Counted from the first letter of the stretch, positions 8,680 through 17,516 are shown. The stretch: DNA of 64,000 nucleotides from Hoeflea sp. (GCF_002733955.1 NZ_NVXQ01000002.1:124001-188000), one strand, 5' to 3'. Numbers and translations are program-made. The notes: a model not told the origin generated them from the letters alone.

Positions 8680-9396
8680 TCAGAAGAACAGCCGCCACAA
8701 TACAGGCAGCAGGATCGCCGTTGCCAGCGCATTGAGCCCCATGGCCAGGCCTGAGAAAGCGCCGGCGAGTTCGCCCGCCTGCAGCGCCCTTGCCGTGCCG
8801 ATGCCGTGGCTGGCGGTGCCGAGCGCCAGGCCGCGGGCGCGCCAGTCCTTCACCCCGATCAGCGAAAGCAGAGGCGGGCCGAGCACGGCGCCCAAGATCC
8901 CGGTCAGGATCACCAGCACGGCGGTGAGCGACGGCAGACCGCCGAGTTGCTCGGTGATGCCCATGGCGACCGGGGCGGTGACGGATTTCGGCGCCAGCGA
9001 CAACAGCGTCTCGCGGCTTGCGCCCAAGAGCCAGCCGAGGCCGACAGCGGTGCCGATGGCCGTCAGCGAGCCGCAGAGCAGGCTGGTAACAAGCGCCAGC
9101 GCCGAGCGGCGCACCCGGTCAAACTGTCGGTAAAGCGGTATCGCCAGTGCGACTGTTGCCGGCCCCAACAGGAAATGGACGAATTGCGCGCCTTCGAAAT
9201 AGGTCTCGTAGCTGGTACCGCTCAGCGTCAGCAGCGCGACCACGGCGATCACGGCGGTGAGCACCGGATTGAGAAACGGTTGTTGCCCCGACCGGTCATA
9301 GATCCAGCTTCCGGCCTGAAACGCCGCCAGCGTGAGCGTCAGGAACAGAAGCGGGCTGGCGCTGAGATAGACCCAGACCTCGTTGATGTCAGCCAT
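8680..9396 (-). CDS. LrgB family inner-membrane protein
   Basis: A 238-aa polytopic membrane protein of the LrgB/CidB/YohK family, with the conserved segment LAPKSVTAPVAMGITEQLGG and the C-terminal GTASHGIGTARALQ. LrgA/LrgB pairs are linked to murein hydrolase export or cell-death control in Gram-positives and to small organic acid transport (pyruvate, glycolate) in other organisms. The ORF track begins at 9411; the ATG at 9396 (MADINEVWVYL) overlaps the lrgA stop by 8 bases and fits the family better. Confidence 0.9.
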   Translation of the reverse strand: MADINEVWVYLSASPLLFLTLTLAAFQAGSWIYDRSGQQPFLNPVLTAVIAVVALLTLSGTSYETYFEGAQFVHFLLGPATVALAIPLYRQFDRVRRSALALVTSLLCGSLTAIGTAVGLGWLLGASRETLLSLAPKSVTAPVAMGITEQLGGLPSLTAVLVILTGILGAVLGPPLLSLIGVKDWRARGLALGTASHGIGTARALQAGELAGAFSGLAMGLNALATAILLPVLWRLFF

Positions 9397-9757
9397 TTTC
9401 GCTCTCCGCATTGCCCTCGGGCGCAGGGCGGGCCAGCCGGTTCATCACCAACGCGGTCACCGCGATGGTCGCCAGTGTCGAGCCGACAAGCGCCACCGAG
9501 ATCGGCAGCCAGTCCTGACCGAGCAGGCCCATATGCGCCATCACCCCGACGCCGGCCGGCACGAACAACAGCGCCAGATGCCTGAGCAGGCTGTCGGCGA
9601 CTGAGCCGACATCCTCCGGCACCGAACCCTTGATCGCCAGCAGACCAAATAGCAGCACCATGCCCGCGACCGGTCCGGGAACCGGCAGGCCGAGAAAGCG
9701 CGTGACCAGTTCACCGGCCAACTGGCAACTCAGAATGAGGGTGAGGGCGGAAAGCAT
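9389..9757 (-). CDS. LrgA/CidA family holin-like membrane protein
   Basis: A 122-aa protein with about four hydrophobic segments and the CidA/LrgA signature FLGLPVPGPVAGMVLLF, followed by HLALLFVPAGVGVM. It overlaps the downstream lrgB gene, forming the usual two-gene unit. LrgA-type proteins are small holin-like partners of LrgB. Start at the ATG at 9757. The specific solute or lysis role in this organism is unknown. Confidence 0.9.
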   Translation of the reverse strand: MLSALTLILSCQLAGELVTRFLGLPVPGPVAGMVLLFGLLAIKGSVPEDVGSVADSLLRHLALLFVPAGVGVMAHMGLLGQDWLPISVALVGSTLATIAVTALVMNRLARPAPEGNAESENG

Positions 9758-9826
9758 GGGCGAAACCTGTGAAGCGGTGGCAGGAATGGCGATAGTGCCA
9801 GATTCCGCGGGACAGCCCCACTCGTT

Positions 9827-10264
9827 TTATGTCAACGCACCAACACCAGCAGCCAGGGCGATATATCGGCCCACCTTGCCGATCGAGACCAGGATCAGAA
9901 ACCGCCACAGCGGCTCGCGCATGATGCCCGCGACAAGCGTCAGCGGATCGCCGATGACAGGCACCCAGGCCAGCAGCAGCGACCAGTAGCCGAAGCGCTG
10001 GTAGTGACGTTGCGCCCGGTCGAGCTGTGCCTCATTGGCCGGAAACCATTTCCGGTCACGAAAGTTTTCGACGCCGCGGCCGATCAGCCAATTGAGCACA
10101 GAGCCCAGAATATTGCCGAGGCTGGCGACCGCGACGAGCGCAACAACAGGCTGCTCTCCCAGCACCACGAGCCCGCCCATAACGCTTTCCGACTGCGCCG
10201 GGATCAGCGTTGCGGCCAGCAAGGCGGCAAGAAACAGGCTGCCATAGGCGGCGAGATCGGTCAT
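9827..10264 (-). CDS. YqaA-family (DedA/SNARE-associated-like) membrane protein
   Basis: A 145-aa membrane protein with hydrophobic segments and the YqaA-type sequence ASLGNILGSVLNWLIGRG, followed by a charged loop (RDRKWFPANEAQLDRAQRHYQRFGYWSLLLAWVPVIGDP) and a C-terminal membrane helix. The family is distantly related to DedA proteins and its function is poorly defined. The ORF track extends to 10339, but the ATG at 10264 (MTDLAAYGSLFLAALLAATLIPAQSE) matches the family start. It is divergent from the marR gene. Confidence 0.82.
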   Translation of the reverse strand: MTDLAAYGSLFLAALLAATLIPAQSESVMGGLVVLGEQPVVALVAVASLGNILGSVLNWLIGRGVENFRDRKWFPANEAQLDRAQRHYQRFGYWSLLLAWVPVIGDPLTLVAGIMREPLWRFLILVSIGKVGRYIALAAGVGALT

Positions 10265-10417
10265 GCGGTCGCGAGCCTTTCGGCACAGAGGATCAATTGG
10301 CGTCAGCACCTGCCTACAGAACTCCCGCGCCGCCGCCAAGGGCGTCCCGCTTGGCGGACCGTTTTCGGCGGTATTTCAGCGGGATAACACTTGGCAGGCG
10401 AGGGGTGATGCTATGGT

Positions 10418-10453
10418 ATATAGCTTGCTATATTGAATTGCATAGCAAGCTAT
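10418..10453. promoter_or_regulatory. Twin palindromic operators upstream of marR
   Basis: ATATAGCTTGCTATAT (10418-10433) is a perfect 16-bp palindrome. ATAGCAAGCTAT (10442-10453) is a perfect 12-bp palindrome with the same half-sites (ATAGC/GCTAT). Their centres are 22 bases apart, two DNA turns, and they end about 18 bases before the marR start. This is the pattern of autoregulatory MarR-dimer sites overlapping a promoter. Binding is inferred, not shown. Confidence 0.65.
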
Positions 10454-10471
10454 ATAGTGTTAGGATAGGAA

Positions 10472-10912
10472 ATGGTGTTCGACAAATCCCGTTCGGCCGG
10501 CGTCCTGACCGGTGAGATTGCCCGCCTTCATGCAGCCGAGCTGCAGCGCGCGCTTGTGCCGCTTGGCCTGTCACGAGCGCAGTTCGTGGTCCTGTGTGAG
10601 CTTTGGCTTACCGATGGAATGACCCAGCGCGAACTGACCGATCATCTGGGGCTGGAGCAGGCGACCATGGCCAACACGCTCGCACGGATGCAGCGCGACG
10701 GTCTGATCACGCGACGGCCGCATCCCGATGATGGCCGCTCGCAACAGATCTGGTTGACCGGCAAGGCAAGGGAACTTGAAGAGCCGGCCTCACGGGCGGC
10801 GCTCGAGGCCGACAGCCTTGTGGCTGCGGGTCTGCCATCTGCCGAGCGCGAGCTGTTCCTGAGCATGCTGGCGCGGGTTGCCGCAAATCTTCGCCCCGGC
10901 GGAGCGGCGTGA
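10472..10912 (+). CDS. MarR-family transcriptional regulator
   Basis: A 146-aa winged helix-turn-helix regulator. The recognition region MTQRELTDHLGLEQATMANTLARMQRDGLITRRPHPDDGRSQQIWLT is a textbook MarR DNA-binding core with its beta wing. Start at the ATG at 10472, preceded by AGGATAGGA. It is probably autoregulated through the two palindromes just upstream. The EamA exporter gene follows 113 bases downstream on the same strand and the YqaA-like gene is divergent; either could be a target. The ligand is unknown. Confidence 0.92.
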   Translation: MVFDKSRSAGVLTGEIARLHAAELQRALVPLGLSRAQFVVLCELWLTDGMTQRELTDHLGLEQATMANTLARMQRDGLITRRPHPDDGRSQQIWLTGKARELEEPASRAALEADSLVAAGLPSAERELFLSMLARVAANLRPGGAA

Positions 10913-11025
10913 TCTGCACAGCCACACGATAGCGCCAGGCAGGGGTTTCCCGCTGGCGGCAAAGCGGATAGGCAGGTCTGAGGCCGTAGGCCTTCCATTT
11001 CTCAAACCGGCCGGGATTCACCCAC

Positions 11026-11925
11026 ATGGACAATATGCGCGGGATCATTCTGATGGTTCTCGGGATGGCGGGATTTGCCGCCGAGGACATGTTCATCAAG
11101 CTCGCATCGGGCAGCCTGCCGGTGGGAGAGATCCTCCTCATTCTCGGGCTGCCCGGCGCGGCTCTGTTTGCGATTATCGCGAAATCGCGCGGTGTGGACC
11201 CGTTCTCCGCCGCCTTCTTTCATCCCGCGGTGATGGTCCGTAATGCCAGTGAAATGATCGGCAGCATCGGCTTTGTCACCGCGCTGGCACTGATCCCGCT
11301 GGCGACCGCGACCACGATCCTGCAGGCCGCACCGCTATTTGTCACCATGGGCGCGGCGCTGATCCTGAGCGAACCTGTCGGCTGGCGGCGCTGGAGCGCA
11401 ATCCTGGTCGGATTTGGCGGCGTGGTGCTGGTGATCCGGCCCGGGCTCGAAGGTTTTGAGCCGAACGTGCTGTGGGCGGTTTTAGGTGTGGTCGCGCTCT
11501 CGGCCCGTGATCTGGCCAGCCGCAAGGTGCCGAAATCGATCCTGTCGCTGCAGCTCGCCGTATGGGGCTTTTTCGCGGTCGGCATCACCGGGCTTTTGAT
11601 GCTGGCGGTGACCGGTGGCGCGAAAATTCCGACCACGGCCGAAACCATCTATCTCACCGGCGCCTTGCTGATCGGCACCTTCGCCTACTGGACCCTGACC
11701 GAGGCCACGCGGGTCGGCGAGATCTCGGTGGTGATGCCGTTTCGCTATTCGCGGCTGTTGTTCTCGATGATCGTCGGCGCGCTGGTGTTCTCCGAGTTTC
11801 CCGACACTTACACCCTGATTGGCGCCAGCATCATCATCGCCACGGGCATTTACACGATCATGCGCGAGCGCAAGCGCCGCCGTCAGGAAGCCACTCTGGC
11901 AAAAGCGGCTTCGGCCGGTTTGTGA
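11026..11925 (+). CDS. EamA/DMT-family transporter
   Basis: A 299-aa protein with about ten hydrophobic helices arranged as two EamA repeats, the first including ALALIPLATATTILQAAPLFVTMGAALILSEPVGWRRW and the second ending with IVGALVFSEFPDTYTLIGASIIIATGIYTI. DMT proteins export metabolites, amino acids or drugs; the substrate cannot be deduced here. The C-terminus is strongly basic (RERKRRRQE), consistent with a cytosolic end. It is downstream of the MarR regulator and may be its target. It is convergent with the frameshifted serine hydrolase. Confidence 0.88.
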   Translation: MDNMRGIILMVLGMAGFAAEDMFIKLASGSLPVGEILLILGLPGAALFAIIAKSRGVDPFSAAFFHPAVMVRNASEMIGSIGFVTALALIPLATATTILQAAPLFVTMGAALILSEPVGWRRWSAILVGFGGVVLVIRPGLEGFEPNVLWAVLGVVALSARDLASRKVPKSILSLQLAVWGFFAVGITGLLMLAVTGGAKIPTTAETIYLTGALLIGTFAYWTLTEATRVGEISVVMPFRYSRLLFSMIVGALVFSEFPDTYTLIGASIIIATGIYTIMRERKRRRQEATLAKAASAGL

Positions 11926-12080
11926 CCGGGACGAAGTTTTATGTGGGAACGGCACTCACCGCGTCTCCCTCCGGCGCGCGCTCAGGTGCAATCATGAGTG
12001 GGTGGGGGGCAAAGAGGACGTTGGAGGGACTGGCGTCCAATGGAACGCGACCGGCGTCAGCGAAGTGACTTCAGTTATGG

Positions 12081-13288
12081 CTAGGTGCGCGCTGCCACAA
12101 TCAATGACACCAGCTGTTCAAACTCGCGGCGCGAGATAAAGCGGTGCTCGGTGCAGTATTCGCTTTCACGCGCCTCCCGCTCACGGCATGCCAGCAGCAG
12201 CTGCAGCAGGGCTGCCTCACCGGTCATGCCCTCTTCCGCGATCAAAGGAAGATAGCGCGTCAGGAACTCGGTCGTGTCGGATTGATGGACAATCACCGTG
12301 TCCCATTCGGGGATCACCATTAGCGCCTGATTTCCCAGGCCCCATGCCCAGAATGTGCCTTCCGGCAGGCCGCTCTCGGGGGCAGGGATCCACCACAGAT
12401 ACCCATGCCGCCATCTCAAGCCATCAATGCTCGTTTCGCTAGAGTCTGTGGTGATGCGGCTTGTCCAGTCTTCCGGCAAAATCCTACCATCCGCGCGGCC
12501 CTCATCGAGGAAGAGTTGTCCAATCCGGGCGAGATCACGGGCTGACATTTCAAACATTGCAGCCCTGTGTTCAGACACGCTGGCATCGGCGATATAGGAG
12601 ACGTCAGATCGGCTGAAATCCTGCAGCCCGATCGGCTTCGCAATCGCGATATCGAAAGCATCGGCGATCCCGGTTGCTGTCTGTGCCTCAAAGACCGTCG
12701 TCAGGGCATTGTAGTCCCAATTGTTGTAGGCCCAGAGTGTCCCCGGCTCGTTGTCTTCAAGCCCCAGACGTCTGTCGATCTCTGCCTGCAAACCGCCCGA
12801 CGCTCTGCGGCGGGGTGATTGATGCCTGATGTGCTCTTGAGCAAATGCAGAACGGTTGCCTGACGTTGCAGGGCACTGAGCGGCATCGGAGCGTCGTTGA
12901 TGCCAAGCTCCAGAAGCGTCGCATCAAGACGCAAGCGATTTTCGGCGGATCCCAGCTGCTGACCAATCAGCGTACTGAGCAGCGATTTCCGGATTGAGTG
13001 GACATTGTAAGTCTTTGACAGGTCACCGAAACTGCCGACAATCCGGCCATCCGTGACAATCATCAGCGAATCCGTGCTGAGCCCAGCGGCATGGGCGAAA
13101 ACCGCATCCAGCCCCTGTGCAGTCCAGCCGAGATCTGTCGCCTCTGCTTGATCGAGCCGGGAGACATCGAGCGTCCGGGCCGGCGGGATCTGGCGGGAGA
13201 GCCCGCGCTCGCCGGTGGCGATGAGGTAGCTGATCGCGGCGCCGGCGACAATCAAGCTAACCAGCGAGACTCTCGCCCAGCACCTCAT
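12081..13288 (-). pseudogene. Serine hydrolase, class C beta-lactamase fold (6-aminohexanoate-dimer hydrolase type), frameshifted
   Basis: Two overlapping minus-strand ORFs (12701-13288 and 12081-12791) are the two halves of one protein of about 400 residues. The first half has an N-terminal membrane or signal segment and the SxxK catalytic motif in NVHSIRKSLLSTLIG. The second half has the YxN motif in WAYNNWDYNALTT and a later family block (GYLWWIPAPESG). The frame is lost around 12789-12815, just after TSGINHPAAER; the full span is one base short of a multiple of three, so one base is missing relative to the intact gene. The start ATG overlaps the DUF1700 stop (ATGA), so it was the third gene of the padR operon. 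Either a real recent mutation or a sequencing error in a G/C-rich run. Confidence 0.8.
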
Positions 13289-13914
13289 CGTTCGATGTCC
13301 TCCATATCCGTGTCGTTGTCCGCATTTGGGCCGGTGGCCGGCACAACATTACGCTGGTTGGGACGCAACAGACGGTAGTGATGCCGCCCGTAGCGCAACA
13401 GCTGGCTCATGCCGCGCTTGAGCCCGAGCACGATGACAATACCCCCGCCGACAGAAGCGGCCAGCAGAGCGATGCTGCGCAACACCAGATAGGCCACCGA
13501 TCCTTCAGCCGGATCAGTGCTGCCAGATATAAGGTCCAGAAGCGTTCCAATGCCGATCACGCCGAAGAGCGACAAGACGAAGAACAGAATCAGGATGACG
13601 GCTCCTAGCGCGATGACGCCTGGCACCAGGATCACGACGTCAATGGCTGCCAGTCCGCCAAGCGCCAGCGCCGCGTTCCAGAAACTGCCGGGACTATGGC
13701 GATCCTCCCACTGGCGGAAACCCATTTCGGCACGCAGTTCCCTGGCCAGGCGCCGGGGGTCTCCATGCGCGGCCAGCACATCGTCAAGGCTCCTGCCAGC
13801 GGATTCGGCCTCGTCGAAATAGGACTGATAATCCGCAGTGATGTCGTCAATGTCGTGTGCCGGAATGCCTGCCAATCCCTGCCGAAGCTCCCGAATAAAC
13901 TGTTCCTGGTTCAT
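13285..13914 (-). CDS. DUF1700 (HAAS-type) membrane protein
   Basis: A 209-aa protein opening MNQEQFIRELRQGLAGIP and containing DDITADYQSYFDEAESAGRSLDDVLAAHGDPRRLARELRAEM, the HAAS/DUF1700 cytosolic helical domain, followed by three or four hydrophobic helices and a charged tail. DUF1700 proteins are almost always encoded beside PadR regulators and are thought to be membrane sensors or anti-regulator partners. The ORF-track start (13962) lies inside padR; the ATG at 13914 overlaps the padR stop (ATGA) and is preferred. It also overlaps the downstream hydrolase start, so all three genes are translationally coupled. Confidence 0.88.
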   Translation of the reverse strand: MNQEQFIRELRQGLAGIPAHDIDDITADYQSYFDEAESAGRSLDDVLAAHGDPRRLARELRAEMGFRQWEDRHSPGSFWNAALALGGLAAIDVVILVPGVIALGAVILILFFVLSLFGVIGIGTLLDLISGSTDPAEGSVAYLVLRSIALLAASVGGGIVIVLGLKRGMSQLLRYGRHHYRLLRPNQRNVVPATGPNADNDTDMEDIER

Positions 13915-14255
13915 TGGCTGTCTCCCACTATCCCGTTGACGGCCGTCATGAAGTTTGTCCACTCGCTTCGTTGCTTTTCAAACCTTCGCCGGCCGGCGTG
14001 TGTCAGCGTGTAGTATTTCCGGGACGGACCAGTGCTGGTCTCGGCCAGCCGGAACTGAACCAGGCCCTCCTTTTGCATCCGCCGCATGAGTGGATAAATA
14101 GTGCTTTCCCCCATGCCTACGGCCTCGGCGAGGGTGCTCGATATCTCGTAGGCGTAGCTTTCCTTTCGCGACAGTAGGGCCAGAACGCACAATTCCAACG
14201 CTCCTTTTTTGAGCTGGACCTGGATGGAGTCGGAACCGGTGGTACTGTCGTTCAT
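13911..14255 (-). CDS. PadR-family transcriptional regulator
   Basis: A 114-aa PadR regulator: GALELCVLALLSRKESYAYEISSTLAEAVGMGESTIYPLMRRMQKEGLVQFRLAE is the winged helix-turn-helix, and STGPSRKYYTLTHAGRRRFEKQ is the PadR wing and following helix. I choose the ATG at 14255; the ORF-track start nine bases upstream is a TTG. It heads a tightly overlapping operon with DUF1700 and the serine hydrolase. A palindrome and direct repeats just upstream are likely autoregulatory sites. Confidence 0.92.
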   Translation of the reverse strand: MNDSTTGSDSIQVQLKKGALELCVLALLSRKESYAYEISSTLAEAVGMGESTIYPLMRRMQKEGLVQFRLAETSTGPSRKYYTLTHAGRRRFEKQRSEWTNFMTAVNGIVGDSQ

Positions 14256-14269
14256 GGCGAGCAAGTTAA

Positions 14270-14295
14270 TACAAGGTACCTTGCATTACAAGGTA
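14270..14295. promoter_or_regulatory. Candidate PadR operator and promoter region
   Basis: The sequence holds a perfect 12-bp palindrome CAAGGTACCTTG (14272-14283) and a direct repeat TACAAGGTA at 14270-14278 and 14287-14295, 17 bases apart. These lie 15-40 bases upstream of the padR ATG on the minus strand. Autoregulation by PadR is the simplest reading. The rest of the interval up to 14548 holds no convincing gene; a hairpin AGCAGGC/GCCTGCT at 14468-14492 is followed by only three T residues. Confidence 0.5.
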
Positions 14296-14548
14296 AGTTG
14301 GTTTCAGACTATCCGATGGACGTCGGCATGGCGGTTACGATCGTCTCCGCCGGATGTGTTGAAGCAGGTTCTTTGACGTCGGGAACGGCCCCGGTCACGC
14401 TGTCGTTGCGCGAATTGGGATGGCGCAAGGTGCGGGCAAAAAAGTGTGCACGCACACGTGTCCTCTCAGCAGGCCTCCGGCCGAAGCCTGCTTTGACCGG
14501 GCAATATTGGCCGGGCAGGGGACGCCCCCCTTTGTCCGGGCCCAGGCG

Positions 14549-16033
14549 TTAATACCCGTAACGGGCTTCCAGGTGAGCGATGAAATAGGCCGGGTTGAGC
14601 CCTTCGCCGGTGGCCTGGCGCAGGATGTCCGGGGTCGAGGCGGTGGAGGCTATTGACCAGATGTTGTCGCGGCGCCAGGCGTTGACGGCATCGAAATCGC
14701 CCGCGGCAATCTGCGTGTCGACATCCGGATTGATCTTGACGATTGCAGCCCATTGCTGGGCCGCCATCAGCGCCCCCAGCGTGTAGGAGGGGAAATAGCC
14801 AAACGCGCCCGATGGCCAGTGGACATCCTGCATCGGCCCGTTCTTCGGATCATCCAGGGTCGAGATCCCGAGCGACGCTTGCATTTTGGCGTCCCAGGCT
14901 TCGGGAAGATCCTTCACCTCGATCTTGCCCGAGAGCAGGTCCTGCTCCAGCTCGTAGCGCAGGATCACGTGCAGCGGGTAGGTGACTTCATCGGCATCGA
15001 CCCGGATCTTGCCGCGCTGGATCAGATGCACATGCGGCAACAGATCCTCCATGGTCCAGTTTTCCTGCAAATGCTGGTCGACCAGCGGCAGCGCAAAGTT
15101 CCAGAACGCCGGGTTGCGGCCGATCTGTTTTTCGACAAACAGGCTCTGGCTTTCGTGAATCGACATGCCGCGCGCCTTGCCCGATGGCCAGTGCGCCCAT
15201 TGCTTGGGAAGGTTCTGCTCATAAAGCCCGTGACCGGTCTCGTGCAGGATCCCCATCAGCGCGGAGAGAAACTCGTCGGTGCGGTAGCGCGTGGTCATGC
15301 GCACATCGCTCGGCACGCCGCCGCAGAACGGATGGTCGGATATCGACAGGCTGCCATGGTTCATGTCGAAACCGACGGCCTTCATCATCGCGATACCGAG
15401 CGCCTTCTGCCGTTCCACCGGGTAATCGCCCGACAGTGCTTTCAGCGGACGTCTGGCATGGCGCTGTTGCTGCGCCTCGAGCGCCCTGGGCAGAAATTCG
15501 ACCAGGAAGGTCTTCAGCTCCTCAAATACCGGTGTGATGCTGGCCGTTCGGTTGCCTGGATCGAACTGCTCCATCAGCGCGTCATAGGGGGCGAGACCGA
15601 GCACATCAGCCCGCAGGGAGGCTTCCTCGCGGGTCATCTCCACAACCTCTTGCAAGGCCGGCTCAAACGCCTTCCAGTCGCCCTTGGGCCGCGCGGCGCG
15701 CCACAATTGCTCCGAACGCATGCTGGTCCGCATCTTGCGCTCGACAAAGTCCGAGGGCAGGCAGGTCATGTTGACATAGCTGCGCTCGAGCTCTGCAACA
15801 GCGATTTCCTGTTCCATTTCAAGCGTTTCGGCCTTGGCGACCTCGATCCAGTCCGCCACTTCCGGCGCGGTGGCCAGGCGGTGATGCATCCCGGAAAGCG
15901 ACGCCATCGCCTCGGCCCGCTGCTCGCCGCCGCCGGGCGCCATGTTGGTGGCTTCATCGGTTCCAAGGATGGCAAGCGCGTGTTCAAGCGCCCCCAGCGA
16001 ACGGCAATGGGCATCGAGCTTGGCATAGGACAT
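14549..16033 (-). CDS. M32-family metallocarboxypeptidase
   Basis: A 494-aa zinc carboxypeptidase (Taq carboxypeptidase family). The zinc-binding HExxH appears as HETGH in LMGILHETGHGLYEQNLP, followed by the ESQSLFVEKQIGRN block carrying the third ligand glutamate, and by the family signatures VRMTTRY and FGYFPSYTLGALMAAQ. It removes C-terminal residues from peptides in the cytosol. The ORF track starts at 16078; the ATG at 16033 (MSYAKLDAHCRSLGALEHA) fits family N-termini. It stands alone and is divergent from the next gene. Confidence 0.95.
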   Translation of the reverse strand: MSYAKLDAHCRSLGALEHALAILGTDEATNMAPGGGEQRAEAMASLSGMHHRLATAPEVADWIEVAKAETLEMEQEIAVAELERSYVNMTCLPSDFVERKMRTSMRSEQLWRAARPKGDWKAFEPALQEVVEMTREEASLRADVLGLAPYDALMEQFDPGNRTASITPVFEELKTFLVEFLPRALEAQQQRHARRPLKALSGDYPVERQKALGIAMMKAVGFDMNHGSLSISDHPFCGGVPSDVRMTTRYRTDEFLSALMGILHETGHGLYEQNLPKQWAHWPSGKARGMSIHESQSLFVEKQIGRNPAFWNFALPLVDQHLQENWTMEDLLPHVHLIQRGKIRVDADEVTYPLHVILRYELEQDLLSGKIEVKDLPEAWDAKMQASLGISTLDDPKNGPMQDVHWPSGAFGYFPSYTLGALMAAQQWAAIVKINPDVDTQIAAGDFDAVNAWRRDNIWSIASTASTPDILRQATGEGLNPAYFIAHLEARYGY

Positions 16034-16302
16034 GGCGGCAATCTCCGGTGAATGAGTGTTGGCCTTCGGATAGGCCAAGCCTCTGGCATCTGCAAGGCCG
16101 CGCCCAACGCGTCATGCCAGCTTTGGTTCCGGTCGGAGCCCCTTGCGGCGCCGGGGCTGGAGCAGGGCACGGCACACGGTACTTGCATAGCGGCAAAACA
16201 CCCATTTTTATGCACACAAACTGTATTATCGCCATGTTTCGACAGTTTCGAGCAAGGCTGCAGCCCGATTGTCAGAATCATTTTATTAGGAGCCATAAAG
16301 GC

Positions 16303-17238
16303 ATGAATATCGAAGGCGTCAGCTATTCGCATATTCGGACTGTCGGGCGCGCGGGATCTACCAAGGAATCCGTGCCGACGATTCATGCCTATGCCATCCA
16401 GTCGTATCAGGAACTGGGGCCTGAAGGGCCGGTCGATCGGACCGGAACCTATGATTTTTCAGGAAAAATTACACCAACAGTCCACGATTTCACGGTTGCG
16501 GCGCCGAACGGCTTTGAAATCTACATGCCGGTTCGACCGGGCTTTGCCGCCAACAACCTGGCCGTCGCGATCACCGATCCGACCGCCGAGCCATTTTCAT
16601 CCGGCAAGACCAAGTCCGAAATTGTTGACGCGGCCCGCAAGGCCATCGACGCGCGCCACATCAAGATGGCCGACAGCGGTCAGCCATTCCGGCCCAAGAG
16701 CAACGAGGCCGTGGACTGGTACACGGTCTTCGGCGATCTGGACCGACGTGCCTTGAACGCCGTGAGAACCGATGAAACCGGCTTTTTCTCGAGCGAGGAG
16801 AAAGAGATCGCGCAATCGATCATGGTCCAGCAGCAATCTCTCGCCATGGGCCTTTATCACGGGCCGACCCGGCTCGCCGGGACTTTTGCCGGAAAGGACG
16901 GCATCGATCCGTCCAACCACATGGCCGTTGGCAAGGCCGGGGCTTTGTGGCTCGACCAGGTCAGCCTCGAGGAAAAGACGACATCGTCGGAATGGATGGA
17001 GCAGCGCGCCGCCGCCCAGTATCTCTATGAGAGCGGCGCCGAGCAATCCGGCGTCAAACCGGAAGATCTGTCATCAGGCTTCAATTTCGTCGACATGCTG
17101 CTCCAGGCCTATCGCGAGCTGGAACAGCTGGGCGAGGGCCATGAGCTGAATTATCTGCCGGCTTATCAGAAGGCCTGGCAGATGTTTGTCGACCAGGTTC
17201 CGGCCGAGCAGTCGACGTCGACGACGTTGTTTTTCTAA
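16303..17238 (+). CDS. Uncharacterised 311-aa protein
   Basis: I do not recognise this protein. From the ATG at 16303, which has AGGAG ten bases upstream, it encodes 311 residues with no signal peptide or membrane helix. The N-terminal third is rich in beta-type sequence (YDFSGKITPTVHDFTVAAPNGFEIYMPV); the rest looks helical and charged, with a block around DLDRRALNAVRTDETGFFSSEEKEIAQSIMVQQQ and a later similar-looking block LDQVSLEEKTTSSEWMEQRAAAQYLYES. The tail is polar (EQSTSTTLFF). The ORF track extends 85 codons further upstream, without support. Flanking genes (M32 peptidase, CoA transferase) give no functional hint. Confidence 0.75.
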   Translation: MNIEGVSYSHIRTVGRAGSTKESVPTIHAYAIQSYQELGPEGPVDRTGTYDFSGKITPTVHDFTVAAPNGFEIYMPVRPGFAANNLAVAITDPTAEPFSSGKTKSEIVDAARKAIDARHIKMADSGQPFRPKSNEAVDWYTVFGDLDRRALNAVRTDETGFFSSEEKEIAQSIMVQQQSLAMGLYHGPTRLAGTFAGKDGIDPSNHMAVGKAGALWLDQVSLEEKTTSSEWMEQRAAAQYLYESGAEQSGVKPEDLSSGFNFVDMLLQAYRELEQLGEGHELNYLPAYQKAWQMFVDQVPAEQSTSTTLFF

Positions 17239-17516
17239 ACACCTCACGCCGCGTCCAGGTCCACAAATCAAGATCGCATAAGATGGATTATGGAACTTAT
17301 AGCATTGCAAACCCGCAATTGTATGCGGCCGAGGCAGCCAGATGAATCAAGGCGTTGGCGCCAGTTCCTGCTCTTTTTTGTAAGCGCACCGTGGTAGCCG
17401 CAACAATCCTGCGGCGCCGATTGCCTCTGACGCGTGAAACCTGAAACCGAATCTGGTCTAGTCGTGACATTGGGATGGACGCGGCACCGGATGGTGGTGA
17501 GCGAGCGAGGAATGAC

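Noticed and set aside
14298-14552. Small plus-strand ORFs (84 and 78 aa) between padR and the M32 gene
   Set aside because: No ribosome-binding site, no family, proline/arginine-rich end; they overlap hairpin-forming DNA and look non-coding.
14753-16051. A 432-aa plus-strand ORF opposite the M32 carboxypeptidase
   Set aside because: Antisense shadow; the minus strand carries HExxH and the full M32 signature.
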